A stretch of DNA of 64,000 bases from Mycolicibacterium sp. P9-64 (lineage in GTDB: Bacteria > Actinomycetota > Actinomycetes > Mycobacteriales > Mycobacteriaceae), in contig NZ_NPKO01000002.1 in the NCBI RefSeq assembly GCF_008329605.1, forward strand, positions 620,001 through 684,000, in the 5' to 3' direction. Positions 55,181 to 64,000 of the stretch are shown piece by piece. A model generated the notes under the pieces. The model had not been told where the DNA came from. It did no database searches and was given only the letters and a program-made list of their open reading frames with translations. A program made the translations under genes and the position numbers. Within the stretch, counting starts at the first letter, position 1. The number at the start of each line of letters is the position of its first letter.

Positions 55181-56452
55181 ATGCCGATGAGCGCGGCTCG
55201 GATCGTGATCACGGGCGCGCGCATCACCCCCGTTGCCTTCGTCGACGCTCCGCTGCTCAACACCGTCGGGGTGCACGAGCCGTTCGCGCTGCGCGCGATC
55301 ATCCAGCTCGACACCGACGTCGGATTGGTCGGGCTCGGTGAGACGTATGCCGACTCCGCGCACCTGGAGCGCTTGCAAGCCGCGGCCCAGGCCATCATCG
55401 GCCTGGACGTGTTCGCGCTCAATGCGATTCGCGCGGCCATCGCCGATCGGCTCGACGGAGACACCCGTGCCGTCGGCACTGCAGGCATGATCACCACGGC
55501 GAGCGCCGTCGACCAGGTCTTCTCGCCGTTCGAGGTGGCCTGCCTCGACGTGCAGGGACACGCCACCGGCAGGCCGGTGTCCGATCTGCTTGGCGGCCGG
55601 GTCCGCGACGCCGTGCCCTTCAGCGCCTACCTGTTCTACAAGTGGGCCGGGCATCCCGGTGCCGAGCCCGACGCGTGGGGCGAGGCACTGGACCCGCAGG
55701 GCATCGTGGCCCAGGCCAAACGCATGATCGACGAATACGGCTTCACCGCCATCAAACTCAAGGGTGGCGTGTTCCCTCCCGAAGAGGAGATGAAGGCGAT
55801 CGAGGCGCTGCGCGACGCGTTCCCCGGCCACCCGCTGCGGTTGGACCCGAACGCCGCGTGGACCCCGCAGACGTCGATCAAGGTGGCGACCGGGCTCGAC
55901 GGCATCCTCCAATACCTGGAGGACCCGACGCCGGGCCTGGACGGCATGGCCGAGGTGGCGAGTCAGTCACCGATGCCGCTCGCGACCAACATGTGCGTCG
56001 TCGCCTTCGACCAGTTGGCGCCCGCAGTCGCGAAACAGTCAGTCGGCGTCGTGCTCTCGGATCATCACTACTGGGGCGGTCTGCAGCGCTCGCGGCTGCT
56101 CGCGGGAATCTGTGACACGTTCGGGCTGGGACTGTCCATGCACTCCAACTCGCACCTCGGCATCAGCCTTGCCGCGATGGTGCACCTGGCGGGCGCCACC
56201 CCGAACCTCACCTACGCCTGCGACACGCACTGGCCGTGGAAGACGGGTGACGTGGTCAAGTCGGGGGTGCTCGAGTTTCGCGACGGCGCGGTCGCCGTGC
56301 CGCAGACGCCGGGGCTGGGCATCGAGATCGACGAGGACGCACTCGGACAGCTGCACGAGCAGTACGTCGGGTCGGGGATCCGCGACCGCGACGACACCGG
56401 CTACATGCAGAGCGTCGTTCCGGGCTTTCGCGCCATCAGCCCTCGCTGGTGA
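55181..56452 (+). CDS. gudD: Glucarate dehydratase
   Basis: 423-aa enolase-superfamily enzyme that starts glucarate breakdown. The catalytic Lys pair is in FTAIKLKGGVFPPEEE, metal ligands include LRLDPNAAW and LEDPTPG, and the general-base His is in LSMHSNSHLGISLAA. ATG 55181 is chosen; ATG 55187 and TTG 55163 are alternatives. It lies 25 nt after kdgD, consistent with one transcript. Confidence 0.92.
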   Translation: MPMSAARIVITGARITPVAFVDAPLLNTVGVHEPFALRAIIQLDTDVGLVGLGETYADSAHLERLQAAAQAIIGLDVFALNAIRAAIADRLDGDTRAVGTAGMITTASAVDQVFSPFEVACLDVQGHATGRPVSDLLGGRVRDAVPFSAYLFYKWAGHPGAEPDAWGEALDPQGIVAQAKRMIDEYGFTAIKLKGGVFPPEEEMKAIEALRDAFPGHPLRLDPNAAWTPQTSIKVATGLDGILQYLEDPTPGLDGMAEVASQSPMPLATNMCVVAFDQLAPAVAKQSVGVVLSDHHYWGGLQRSRLLAGICDTFGLGLSMHSNSHLGISLAAMVHLAGATPNLTYACDTHWPWKTGDVVKSGVLEFRDGAVAVPQTPGLGIEIDEDALGQLHEQYVGSGIRDRDDTGYMQSVVPGFRAISPRW

Positions 56453-56473
56453 TGAACACCGTCCTACACTGAT

Positions 56474-56504
56474 TCACTACGGTCGCCCTTCGCTGCCGTA
56501 GTGA
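56474..56504 (+). promoter_or_regulatory. 9-bp inverted repeat before the LysR gene
   Basis: TCACTACGG (56474-56482) and CCGTAGTGA (56496-56504) are perfect arms around 13 nt. Placed between gudD and the regulator, 16 bp before its start. It could be a LysR operator for autoregulation or an attenuating hairpin. Confidence 0.45.
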
Positions 56505-56520
56505 TGCAAGGAGTGCATGG

Positions 56521-57450
56521 GTGTTCTCTCTCGCCCGGCTGTCGTGCTTCATCGCCGTCGCTGAGGAACTGCACTTCGGCCGCGCCGCCGAACGTCTGCA
56601 CATGACCCAGCCGCCGTTGAGTCGCCAGATCCAACAGCTGGAGACCGAGCTTGGCGTTCAACTGATCGACCGGACCACGAGGTCGGTGACGCTCACTCCG
56701 GCCGGGGTGGCGTTCCTGCCCGATGCGCGACGGATCCTGCAACTGGCGGAGAGCGCGTCCCTGACGGTCAAGCGGGTGCCCGCGGGGGACCTCGGTACGG
56801 TCGTCGTGGGGTTCACCGCCGCGTCGGCGCACGCCGTCCTGCCACGTCTGTTGGAGCGCATGCGTGAGCAGCTACCGGACGTCAAACTCGAACTGCGCGA
56901 GATGGTTTCGGCCGCCCAGGTCGAGGCGTTGATGAGCGGTGAGATCGATCTCGGGATGGCGAGGCCGCCGTTGAAGCGGCCGGGCATCGTGTCGCGGCCG
57001 CTGTTGCACGAACAACTCGTCGCCGCGCTCCCCGCCGCTCACCCGTTGGTGGGGCAGACCCGGCAGCTCACCCTCAACGACCTCGACGGGCAGGACGTCG
57101 TGATGTACTCGCCCGTCCAGGCGCGGTACTTCAACGAGTTGCTGATCAGCACGTTCACCATCGCAGGCGCCACACCGCGGTACGTCCAGTTCGTCACGCA
57201 GGTGCACACCATGCTGGTGCTGGTGCGGTCCGGCATCGGCATCGCACTGGTACCTGCTTCAGCCGCGACGCTCCATCCCGAAGGCGTGGTGTTCCGGTCG
57301 ATCGGCGCCTTCCGTGAGCGGCCGGTGGAGCTCGACGCGGCATGGCGTGGGGACAGCACCAACCCTGCCCTGTTGCGCTTACTGAGAGACGTCCTGCCGC
57401 AACGGGAGTGGACCACCGACGACCTGGTGGACGAGTTCGTCGGAGCCTAG
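56521..57450 (+). CDS. LysR-family transcriptional regulator
   Basis: 309 aa from GTG 56521, with AAGGAG 7 nt upstream. Winged helix-turn-helix LHFGRAAERLHMTQPPLSRQ at residues about 19-38, then a substrate-binding domain with VGFTAASAHAVLPRLLERM. It probably senses a glucarate-pathway intermediate and controls the three upstream genes. Unusually it is co-directional and downstream rather than divergent. It converges on the 2-hydroxyacid dehydrogenase across 244 bp. Confidence 0.9.
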   Translation: MFSLARLSCFIAVAEELHFGRAAERLHMTQPPLSRQIQQLETELGVQLIDRTTRSVTLTPAGVAFLPDARRILQLAESASLTVKRVPAGDLGTVVVGFTAASAHAVLPRLLERMREQLPDVKLELREMVSAAQVEALMSGEIDLGMARPPLKRPGIVSRPLLHEQLVAALPAAHPLVGQTRQLTLNDLDGQDVVMYSPVQARYFNELLISTFTIAGATPRYVQFVTQVHTMLVLVRSGIGIALVPASAATLHPEGVVFRSIGAFRERPVELDAAWRGDSTNPALLRLLRDVLPQREWTTDDLVDEFVGA

Positions 57451-57694
57451 CTCTCTTCGTCGACAGTCACACGCGCCACGTCAGCCACCGCCAGAAGGAG
57501 TGCCTCTCCTTGCCCGCCTCGCAGCGAAAGTGCTTTCCTCCGAAGAGGTGTGGGCCGTTCTTTCGAAGAAGTGTCGGGGCAATTCGCTGTGACGTGGGCA
57601 CTTCGGTTGTCGTCCGGGCTGGATGCCGGCGCGGCTGATGGGACTGATGCGACCAGCGGGCCGCGACGATGCGGTCGCCGCCGCGGGACGACGC

Positions 57695-58681
57695 CTAAAC
57701 CCGAACGCCGGGCTCCACGACCGGCGTCACCAGGCGCCCGCTGGCCAAGTACTCCTCGAGGTTGCGCAGCGTGAGCTGCTCCATCGCCGCGCGCGTCTCG
57801 ACGGTCCCGCTACCCACGTGCGGCAGCAGCACCACGTTGTCCAGCGCCAGCAGCGCCTCTGGCACGTTCGGCTCGTCGGCGAAGACGTCCAAACCCGCCC
57901 CGGCCAGTCGGCCACTGCGCAGTGCCTCGACCAACGCGTCCTCGTCGACGACGCTGCCGCGCGCGATGTTGATCAGGTAGCCGTCGGCGCCGAGGGCATC
58001 GATGACGGCCCCGTCGACGAGCTTGCGGGTGCCACTGCCACCCGCCGCGGCGACGACGAGCACGTCCACCCCGGCGGCCAGTGCGACCGGCGAGTCGGCG
58101 TACGGGTACGGCGAGCCCGGTACCTCGTGACGATTGTGATACGAGATGGTGCACCCGAATGCACTGAGCCGCTTGGCGATTGCCGTGCCGATCCGGCCGA
58201 GCCCGATGATTCCGACCCGGGTGTTGCTCACCTGACGGGTCAGCGGGTAGTTCCCCGTCGCCGGCCAGCTGCCAGCGCGCACGTAGCGGTCGGCCGCCGA
58301 GAACTGGCGCATTACGTCGATCATCAGGCCCACCGCGGTGTCGGCTACACAATCGGTAAGGACGTCGGGCGTGTTGCTCACCCCGATTCCGAGCCCTGTT
58401 GCGCCGTCGATGTCGGTGGTGTCGTAGCCGACGCCGAAGTTCACGATGGCGCCCAGGTGCGGCAGTGCCTTCATCAGCGTGGCATCGACTCCGCTGCGCC
58501 CCGACGTCACCACGGCGGTGATGTCGCCGCCGTGCGACGACAGGAACTCCTCACGCGCCACGGGCTCCTCGGGCAGCACGTAGGCGCGATGGCTCTCGGA
58601 AAGCGTCCGTTCCAATGACGGTTTCAGCGGTCCGACCTGCAACACGGTCCTGACGCCTGGGGTTTGATGCTCGCTGCTCAT
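57695..58681 (-). CDS. D-2-hydroxyacid dehydrogenase (glyoxylate/hydroxypyruvate reductase type)
   Basis: 328 aa from ATG 58681. The NAD(P) motif is VGIIGLGRIGTAIAKRL. Catalytic Arg/Glu/His are in LINIARGSVVDEDAL, FADEPNVPEALL and VVLLPHVGSGTVETR. It reduces 2-oxoacids such as glyoxylate or hydroxypyruvate. Its position beside glucarate genes suggests a linked role, but glucarate degradation by KdgD does not need it, so the true substrate is open. A GTG four codons upstream is possible. Confidence 0.88.
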   Translation of the reverse strand: MSSEHQTPGVRTVLQVGPLKPSLERTLSESHRAYVLPEEPVAREEFLSSHGGDITAVVTSGRSGVDATLMKALPHLGAIVNFGVGYDTTDIDGATGLGIGVSNTPDVLTDCVADTAVGLMIDVMRQFSAADRYVRAGSWPATGNYPLTRQVSNTRVGIIGLGRIGTAIAKRLSAFGCTISYHNRHEVPGSPYPYADSPVALAAGVDVLVVAAAGGSGTRKLVDGAVIDALGADGYLINIARGSVVDEDALVEALRSGRLAGAGLDVFADEPNVPEALLALDNVVLLPHVGSGTVETRAAMEQLTLRNLEEYLASGRLVTPVVEPGVRV

Positions 58682-59025
58682 GATGCTGACCACGGTACGG
58701 CGACCTGCGGCTACCCGTCCAACCCCGAAATAGCATCAACTCATGCCCAACCTGCATGGCTTGCCGATTCCCGGTGCCAGCCGGGTATCGACGACTGTCG
58801 TTCAGCCGTGAATGCCCTGTTCAACGTCATTTCGGGACGGGTTCCACGAGGTCAGGTCACCCTAATTTCAGGGTCGTTTCGCCGGTTCAGCCGGGGTTGA
58901 CGCTGTTCGAAGGGGCTCCTTACGGTGTGGCTGCGATCACACGGTGCATCCACATACGTGAACTATTCGTCCGGTCGCTTCGCTCGCCCCAGTGACGTCA
59001 CACCAGTAGCCCTCGGGAGAACTTC
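58682..59025 (+). promoter_or_regulatory. Leader of the peptide-importer operon with promoter and CRP-like site
   Basis: No gene is seen in this 344-bp gap. TTGACG (58897-58902) and TACGGT (58921-58926) are 18 nt apart. TGTGG-CTGCGA-TCACA (58926-58941) starts at the last base of the -10 and fits the CRP consensus with one mismatch, so it covers the likely transcription start. About 90 nt of untranslated leader then precede the first gene. Confidence 0.45.
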
Positions 59026-60600
59026 ATGAGCCCCGCCCCACGCATCACGACTCGACGTCGAGCGCTGGCCGTCGCGGTCGCGGGCATCGCCGTGGCGTCC
59101 ACCGGGTGCACCGTCGCCAACTCCGGCCACGGCGGATACGACCCGAACACGCTGCGGATCGTGCTGTCTCAGGAGCCGCCGACGCTCGAGCCGTGCGAGA
59201 GCTCACTGACCTCGACGGGCATCGTGGTGCGCTCCAACATCACCGAACCGCTCGTCGAACGCGAGCCCGACACCGGCGCCCTGCAGCCGCTGCTATCCAC
59301 CGGCTGGCGCCAGACCTCGCCGACCGAGTGGACCTTCGACATTCGCAAGGGCGTCACCTTCTCCAACGGAGCACCCTTCACCGCCACCGACGCGGCCTTC
59401 GCCATCGACCGCGCCGTGAACTCCGAACTTCAGTGCAACGTCGACGGTTACGTCTTCGGCGACGAGAAGCTCAAGCTGGCCGCACCGAACGACACCACGC
59501 TGACCGTCACCACCGAATCGCCCGATCCCATTCTGCCGCTGCGTATCTCGTTCGTCGAGATCGTGCCACGAACCACCAGTACCACCGAGAAGGTGCGCGA
59601 ACCCATCGGCACCGGCCCCTACGCCATCGCCGACTGGGAGTACGGCCAAAAGCTCACCCTGGCCCGCAACGACCGCTACTGGGGCCCCAAGCCCGCCTTC
59701 GCCCGTGCCGAATACCAATGGCGCAGCGAGGGCAGCGTCCGCGCCGCGATGATCACCAACGACGAGACCGACATCGCGACCTCGCTCGGACCAGAAGACG
59801 GCGCAGGCGATCTCGGCGTTCCGTTCCAGAACAACGAGACCACCGCGCTGCGGATGCAAGCAGGAGAGGCACCCCTCAACGACATCCGGGTGCGCCAGGC
59901 CATCAACTACTCGGTCAACCGCACCGGCATCGTCAAGGCGCTGTTCCGCGGCCTCGGTGAGCCAGCGTCCCAACTGATCCCCAAGGGCGTCGTCGGATAC
60001 AACGACCAGCTTGCGCTGTGGCCGCACGACACCGAGAAGGCCAAGCAGCTCATCGCCGAGGCGAAGGCCGCGGGCGTTCCGGTGGACCGCCAGATCCGCC
60101 TGATCGGCCGCACCGCACAGTTCCCCAAGATCAGCGAGACCATCGAGGTCCTGCAGAGCGAGTTCGCGGAGATCGGCCTCAACGTCAAGATCGAGATGAT
60201 GGACACCGCGAGCCAGCTGCAGTACCAACTGCGACCCTTCCCGGAGAACGCAGGCCCATACGTGCTGATGATCATGCACGGCAACCAGGCCGGTGACGCA
60301 GCGTTCACCATGGACCAGTACATGCTCAGCGACGGTCCGCAAAGTGCTTATGGCACAGCGGACTTCGATCACCAGATCCGAGCCGCGGAAGCCCTCACCG
60401 GCCAGGCCCGCCAAGACGCCTTCGCCAAACTGTTCGCCGAGGAGCCCCGGCAGATCATGCAGATGGCCTACATCGCGCACATGAAGGGCATCCTCGGCCG
60501 CGCGCCCCGTATCCAATACACGCCCAACTCCGCCACCGGTGACGAGATGCGGCTGTCCGAGATGACCGTCGCCCAGACCGCCCGCACCGACCAGTCCTGA
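59026..60600 (+). CDS. ABC transporter solute-binding lipoprotein, family 5 (DppA/OppA type)
   Basis: 524 aa. Twin-arginine-like signal (TTRRRALAVAVAGIAVAS) with lipobox STGC (Cys28), so exported and lipid-anchored. A mature SBP_bac_5 domain follows: RIVLSQEPPTLEPCESS, DIRKGVTFSNGAPFTATDAA, VRQAINYSVNRTGIVKALF. Binds oligopeptides, dipeptides or sugar acids. First gene of a five-gene importer operon; proximity to glucarate genes makes a non-peptide ligand possible. Confidence 0.9.
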   Translation: MSPAPRITTRRRALAVAVAGIAVASTGCTVANSGHGGYDPNTLRIVLSQEPPTLEPCESSLTSTGIVVRSNITEPLVEREPDTGALQPLLSTGWRQTSPTEWTFDIRKGVTFSNGAPFTATDAAFAIDRAVNSELQCNVDGYVFGDEKLKLAAPNDTTLTVTTESPDPILPLRISFVEIVPRTTSTTEKVREPIGTGPYAIADWEYGQKLTLARNDRYWGPKPAFARAEYQWRSEGSVRAAMITNDETDIATSLGPEDGAGDLGVPFQNNETTALRMQAGEAPLNDIRVRQAINYSVNRTGIVKALFRGLGEPASQLIPKGVVGYNDQLALWPHDTEKAKQLIAEAKAAGVPVDRQIRLIGRTAQFPKISETIEVLQSEFAEIGLNVKIEMMDTASQLQYQLRPFPENAGPYVLMIMHGNQAGDAAFTMDQYMLSDGPQSAYGTADFDHQIRAAEALTGQARQDAFAKLFAEEPRQIMQMAYIAHMKGILGRAPRIQYTPNSATGDEMRLSEMTVAQTARTDQS

Positions 60601-60620
60601 GACCAGGAGACACCGAGCAC

Positions 60621-61547
60621 ATGTTCCCGTTCGTCCGGCGCCGGATGTACACCAGCGCACTGCCATTGGTCATCGTGCTGCTCGGCGTGTTCTTGCTCGC
60701 CCGCCTCACCGGTGACCCGACCAACCTCTATCTTCCCGAATCGGCCACCGAGGCCCAGCGCGCGGCGTTCGCCGAGAAGAACGGCTTCGACCAGCCGATC
60801 CTCACCCAGCTGATCGACTACTTCAAGGGCGTGCTGCACTTCGACTTCGGCACTTCGCTGCGCACGGGGGAGTCGGCGTCGGAGATGGCGCTTCGCGCCT
60901 TTCCCGCCACCCTGCAGCTCGCCGTGACCACGATGCTCCTCGCCATCGTCGGCGCCGTCGTCATCGGATGCTGGGCCGCCTACCGGCCCAACTCGCTGGC
61001 CGACCGCTTCTCCAGCCTGCTGTCCATGACGGCGGCAAGCATCCCCGACTTCTGGTTCGCCATCACCGGAGTGTGGCTGTTCGCCGTGCTGCTCGGTGTG
61101 CTCCCGACGTCGGGCACCGACGGCCCGTTGTCCTGGATCCTGCCCATCGCCACCCTGATGATCCGCCCGCTCGGTGTGCTGACCCAGGTGGTCCGCGGGG
61201 CCATGGTGTCAGCTCTGTCGGCGCCCTACGTCCGGTTGGCACGAAGCAAGGGGGCCAGCGACTTCCGCGTGGTTACCCACCACGCCCTTCGCAACGCGGC
61301 CGCACCGGCGCTGACGGTCGCAGGCGACCTGGCGGTCGGCCTGATCAACGGCGCGGTGGTGGTCGAAGCGATCTTCGGATGGCCCGGCATCGGCAAGCTG
61401 ATGATCGACGCGATCCTGCAGCGTGACTTCGCCGTGCTGCAAGCCGCCGTGCTGCTCACCGCGGTCAGCATCTTCGTCCTGAACATCGCCATCGACGCCT
61501 GTTACGCCCTGCTCGACGCCCGCGTGCGGGAACCGGCCAAGGTCTGA
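60621..61547 (+). CDS. ABC transporter permease, DppB type
   Basis: 308 aa. Six membrane helices, beginning SALPLVIVLLGVFLLARLTG. The EAA loop that contacts the ATPase is in VRLARSKGASDFRVVTHHAL, and the family signature is VVVEAIFGWPGIGKLMIDAI. Pairs with the next permease to form the transmembrane channel. GAGACACCGAG precedes ATG 60621, 20 nt after the binding protein. Confidence 0.9.
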   Translation: MFPFVRRRMYTSALPLVIVLLGVFLLARLTGDPTNLYLPESATEAQRAAFAEKNGFDQPILTQLIDYFKGVLHFDFGTSLRTGESASEMALRAFPATLQLAVTTMLLAIVGAVVIGCWAAYRPNSLADRFSSLLSMTAASIPDFWFAITGVWLFAVLLGVLPTSGTDGPLSWILPIATLMIRPLGVLTQVVRGAMVSALSAPYVRLARSKGASDFRVVTHHALRNAAAPALTVAGDLAVGLINGAVVVEAIFGWPGIGKLMIDAILQRDFAVLQAAVLLTAVSIFVLNIAIDACYALLDARVREPAKV

Positions 61548-61570
61548 GAAGGACTGGAGGACAACGCGAT

Positions 61571-62569
61571 ATGAGCACTCAAATCGACATGGTGCCGGTC
61601 AAGCCGACGACCGCAATCGTCGGTGAGGCCGCCGTGGACAAGGCCGGGGCGGGTCGCCGGCCCGGCCGCTCGGTCTGGTTCCGGATGTTGGTCAACGACC
61701 GCGTCGCGGCCGCAGCGGCAGCAGTCCTCGGGCTGGTGTTCCTCACCGCGATCTTCGGCCCGATGCTGGTTGGCGATCTTGCGACCCACATCGACCTGGA
61801 CAACTCCAACCAGGCGCCGTTCACCCTCGCGCACGGCTGGGCCAACGTGCTCGGCACCGACCCGCTGGGCCGCAGCATGCTCGGCAGGCTCATCGTGGCG
61901 TGCCGCACCACCCTGTCGGTCGCCGTTCCCGCGGTGGCGATCTCCGCGGTCGTCGGTTCGGTGATCGGCATGTGGGCCGGTTTCTACCGCGGCTGGCGCG
62001 AGACCGTCGCGATGCGCGTTGCCGACGTCATCATGAGCTTCCCGTCGCTGCTGCTGGCCGTCGTCGTGCTGTACGTGTTCTCACCGAGCGCGGCGAACAT
62101 CGTTGCCGTCCTTGCCATCACCCGCATCCCGGTGTACCTGCGGACCGCCCGAGCCGAATCGGCTGAGCTGTCCAGCAGGGTGTTCGTCGACGCCGCACGC
62201 ACGTTCGGTGCCAGCGGCCGGTCCATCATCACCAGGCACGTCCTGCCCATCGTGCTGCCGACGCTGCTCACGGTCGCCACGCTGGACTTCTGCTACGTCA
62301 TGCTCGCCGAGAGCTCCCTGAGCTTCCTCGGCATCGGCATCCAGCCACCCGACGTCAGCTGGGGCCTGATGGTGTCGCAGGGCCGCACCTACCTGCACTC
62401 CGCATGGTGGCTGTCGTTCTTCCCCGGCGTCGCCATCGTCATCACCACCGTGTCAGCGACCATCCTCGCCGCATGGGCGCGGATCGCAGGAGACCCCTCA
62501 CAACGCTGGCGCTTGACGGTCCCCCAAAAGCGCCTGTCCCGCTTCGCCAAGACCGGAAAGGCCATCTGA
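61571..62569 (+). CDS. ABC transporter permease, DppC type
   Basis: 332 aa with an N-terminal cytoplasmic extension (about 40 residues) and six helices. DppC signatures are LGTDPLGRSMLGRLI and LSFLGIGIQPPDVSWGLMVS; the EAA loop is in FVDAARTFGASGRSIITRHV. A TGGAGG site precedes ATG 61571. Its stop overlaps the next start by one base (TGATG). Confidence 0.9.
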   Translation: MSTQIDMVPVKPTTAIVGEAAVDKAGAGRRPGRSVWFRMLVNDRVAAAAAAVLGLVFLTAIFGPMLVGDLATHIDLDNSNQAPFTLAHGWANVLGTDPLGRSMLGRLIVACRTTLSVAVPAVAISAVVGSVIGMWAGFYRGWRETVAMRVADVIMSFPSLLLAVVVLYVFSPSAANIVAVLAITRIPVYLRTARAESAELSSRVFVDAARTFGASGRSIITRHVLPIVLPTLLTVATLDFCYVMLAESSLSFLGIGIQPPDVSWGLMVSQGRTYLHSAWWLSFFPGVAIVITTVSATILAAWARIAGDPSQRWRLTVPQKRLSRFAKTGKAI

Positions 62570-63588
62570 TGACCGCCGTCGCAGAGCACGTGCCCGCCGA
62601 ACGTACGGACGCCGATCCCGCGCTGCGGGTCGAGGGCCTCACCGTCGACATCCGCACCATCTCGGGCACCGTGCGTGCCGTCGACAAGGTGACCTTCGCC
62701 GCCCACCGGGGCGAGACCCTGGCGCTGCTTGGCGAGTCGGGCTGCGGAAAGTCCATGACGGCAACGGCATTGGTGGGGCTGCTGGAGCCAGTCGCCGAGG
62801 TGGTCGAGGGTACGGCCACGCTCGCGGACGTCGACATCCTCGCCGCCGACCGCAAGACCCGCCGCAAACTGGCGGGCCCCGAGCTGGCCATCGTCTTCCA
62901 GGATGCCCTCACTGCGCTCAACCCGCTCTACACCGTCGGCACCCAGCTGGCCGAACCGTTCCGCATCCACCACGGGATGAAGGCCAAGGAGGCCAAGCGC
63001 AAGGCCGTCGAGCTGATGGACCGAGTGGGGATTCCGCAGCCGCAGGAACGGATGAATTCCTACCCGCACCAGTTCTCCGGCGGCATGCGCCAGCGCCTGC
63101 TCATCGCGATGGCCGTTGCACTCAACCCGCGCGTGCTGATCGCCGATGAGCCGACCACCGCGCTCGACGTCACGGTGCAGGCGCAGATCATGGCGCTGCT
63201 GCGGGACCTCCGTGCCGAATACCAGATGGCGCTCGTACTTATCACGCACGACCTTGCGCTGGTCGCCGAGGAGGCCGATCGTGTCGCGGTGATGTACGCG
63301 GGCACCATTGTCGAAACCGGCTCGGTCGCCGAGGTATTCGCCGACCCGAAGCACCCATACACCAAGGGGCTGCTCGACTCGGTGCCGGTGAACGCCGTGC
63401 GTGGTGCCGAGCTGAAGTCGATCGGCGGGTCGCCGCCCGACCTGCATTCGATCCCGGACGGCTGCGTGTACCAGGCGCGCTGCCCCCTGGCCCGCGAGAT
63501 CTGCCACACCACGCGACCCCCGCTGCAAACCGTCGGCGCACGGCGGAAGTCCGCATGTCACTTCCCCGAGGAGGTACCCAATGTCTGA
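62569..63588 (+). CDS. ABC transporter ATPase, DppD type
   Basis: 339 aa. Walker A is LLGESGCGKSMTATAL, Q-loop VFQDALTALNP, signature FSGGMRQRLLIAMAV, Walker B VLIADEPTTALDV, H-loop LITHDLALV. The C-terminal oligopeptide extension carries the four-Cys pattern CVYQARCPLAREICH, a likely Fe-S site in this family. It begins at ATG 62569, and overlaps the second ATPase gene by 8 nt. In M. tuberculosis DppD is a fused double ATPase; here the two are separate. Confidence 0.92.
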   Translation: MTAVAEHVPAERTDADPALRVEGLTVDIRTISGTVRAVDKVTFAAHRGETLALLGESGCGKSMTATALVGLLEPVAEVVEGTATLADVDILAADRKTRRKLAGPELAIVFQDALTALNPLYTVGTQLAEPFRIHHGMKAKEAKRKAVELMDRVGIPQPQERMNSYPHQFSGGMRQRLLIAMAVALNPRVLIADEPTTALDVTVQAQIMALLRDLRAEYQMALVLITHDLALVAEEADRVAVMYAGTIVETGSVAEVFADPKHPYTKGLLDSVPVNAVRGAELKSIGGSPPDLHSIPDGCVYQARCPLAREICHTTRPPLQTVGARRKSACHFPEEVPNV

Positions 63589-64000
63589 TCAAGAAGCGGC
63601 GGATGACCAACTGCTCACCGTCCGCGACCTGTGCAAGACGTTCCGGGTACCCGGCGCACGCAGGGGCAAGGCCGAGCTGCGCGCGCTCGACGGCATCAAC
63701 CTCGACCTGGCCCGCGGCGAAACACTTGGCCTGGTCGGCGAATCCGGCTGCGGCAAGTCCACTCTGGCCCGCACCCTGATGATGCTCGAACGCCCGGACT
63801 CCGGCACCGTCAGCTTCGACGGCACCGACCCGTTCGGCTTGAAGGGCAAGGAACTGCTCAAGTTCCGGCGACGCGTGCAGATGGTCTTCCAGGATCCCTA
63901 CGCGTCCTTGAACTCACGGATGACGGCAGGCGACATCATCGCCGAACCATGGCGCACCCACCGAACACTGCACCCCGTCAAGCACGACCGCGACACCCGC
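63581..64000 (+). CDS. ABC transporter ATPase, DppF type (truncated by window end)
   Basis: The first 140 residues are visible. ATG 63581 follows GAGGAGG closely. Walker A is LVGESGCGKSTLARTL and the Q-loop MVFQDPYASLNSRMTAGDII. The signature, Walker B and C-terminus lie outside. Partner of the preceding ATPase in the heterodimeric motor. Confidence 0.92.
   Translation, partial: MSDQEAADDQLLTVRDLCKTFRVPGARRGKAELRALDGINLDLARGETLGLVGESGCGKSTLARTLMMLERPDSGTVSFDGTDPFGLKGKELLKFRRRVQMVFQDPYASLNSRMTAGDIIAEPWRTHRTLHPVKHDRDTR

Noticed and set aside
57451..57694. Possible small gene between the LysR and hydroxyacid dehydrogenase genes
   Set aside because: The short frames have no ribosome site or recognisable sequence. 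No clear terminator is seen either; treated as empty convergent spacer.

Overview
The window reads as a chromosomal segment of a rapidly growing mycobacterium (Mycolicibacterium type). It has high GC, frequent GTG/TTG starts, ATGA/GTGA-coupled operons and many leaderless -10 boxes. Its gene order follows, in reverse, the M. tuberculosis stretch Rv3682 to Rv3629, recognised from memory. No database search was run, so family names rest on motifs and remembered homologues.

Left part (1-33.7 kb) is core genome. It holds the 3' part of ponA2 (PASTA-type class A PBP), whiB4, two ArsA-type ATPases, a DUF4177 protein, a RidA protein, an MBL hydrolase, crp, nth, a TlpA-like thioredoxin, a CoA-type Nudix hydrolase, marP, ephE, a holin-like membrane protein, a secreted trypsin-like protease and acs. 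A Fic-like protein follows, then the abundant RNAP-binding Ms1/MTS2823 RNA, a HAD phosphatase, the 6C (B11) sRNA, ssd and a Tad pilus operon (tadA/B/C, Flp-like pilin, TadE- and TadF-like). A PAS/GAF-like protein, an SftH/Hrq1-like helicase, cspA, topA, a membrane adenylate cyclase, holB and tRNA-Thr(CGT) complete it. Crp and an adenylate cyclase lie in the same window, and CRP-like palindromes sit on the acs, Ms1 and dpp-type promoters.

At 33.7-38.4 kb, directly downstream of tRNA-Thr, is an accessory block. It contains an alpha/beta-hydrolase pseudogene, two divergent paralogous lipoproteins and a large protein with an Esp/T7SS-cargo-like N-terminus. Core genes resume with a GT-C-like membrane protein and galE1, followed by a D-aminoacylase-type amidohydrolase with its TetR regulator.

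From 43.8 to 52.0 kb runs a minus-strand operon: DedA, a 1307-aa Pls-type single-module NRPS, an M1 peptidase, a flippase-like membrane protein, the polyprenyl-phosphate glycosyltransferase PpgS and its DUF2304 partner. The Pls-type enzyme (A-T-membrane segments with three tandem hexapeptide/acyltransferase-like domains) has the plan of epsilon-poly-lysine synthetase. It is the most striking system here.

The right end (52-64 kb) is catabolic: a D-glucarate/galactarate operon (ketoglutarate semialdehyde dehydrogenase, KdgD, glucarate dehydratase, LysR regulator), a 2-hydroxyacid dehydrogenase, and a five-gene family-5 peptide-type ABC importer whose last ATPase gene runs off the window.
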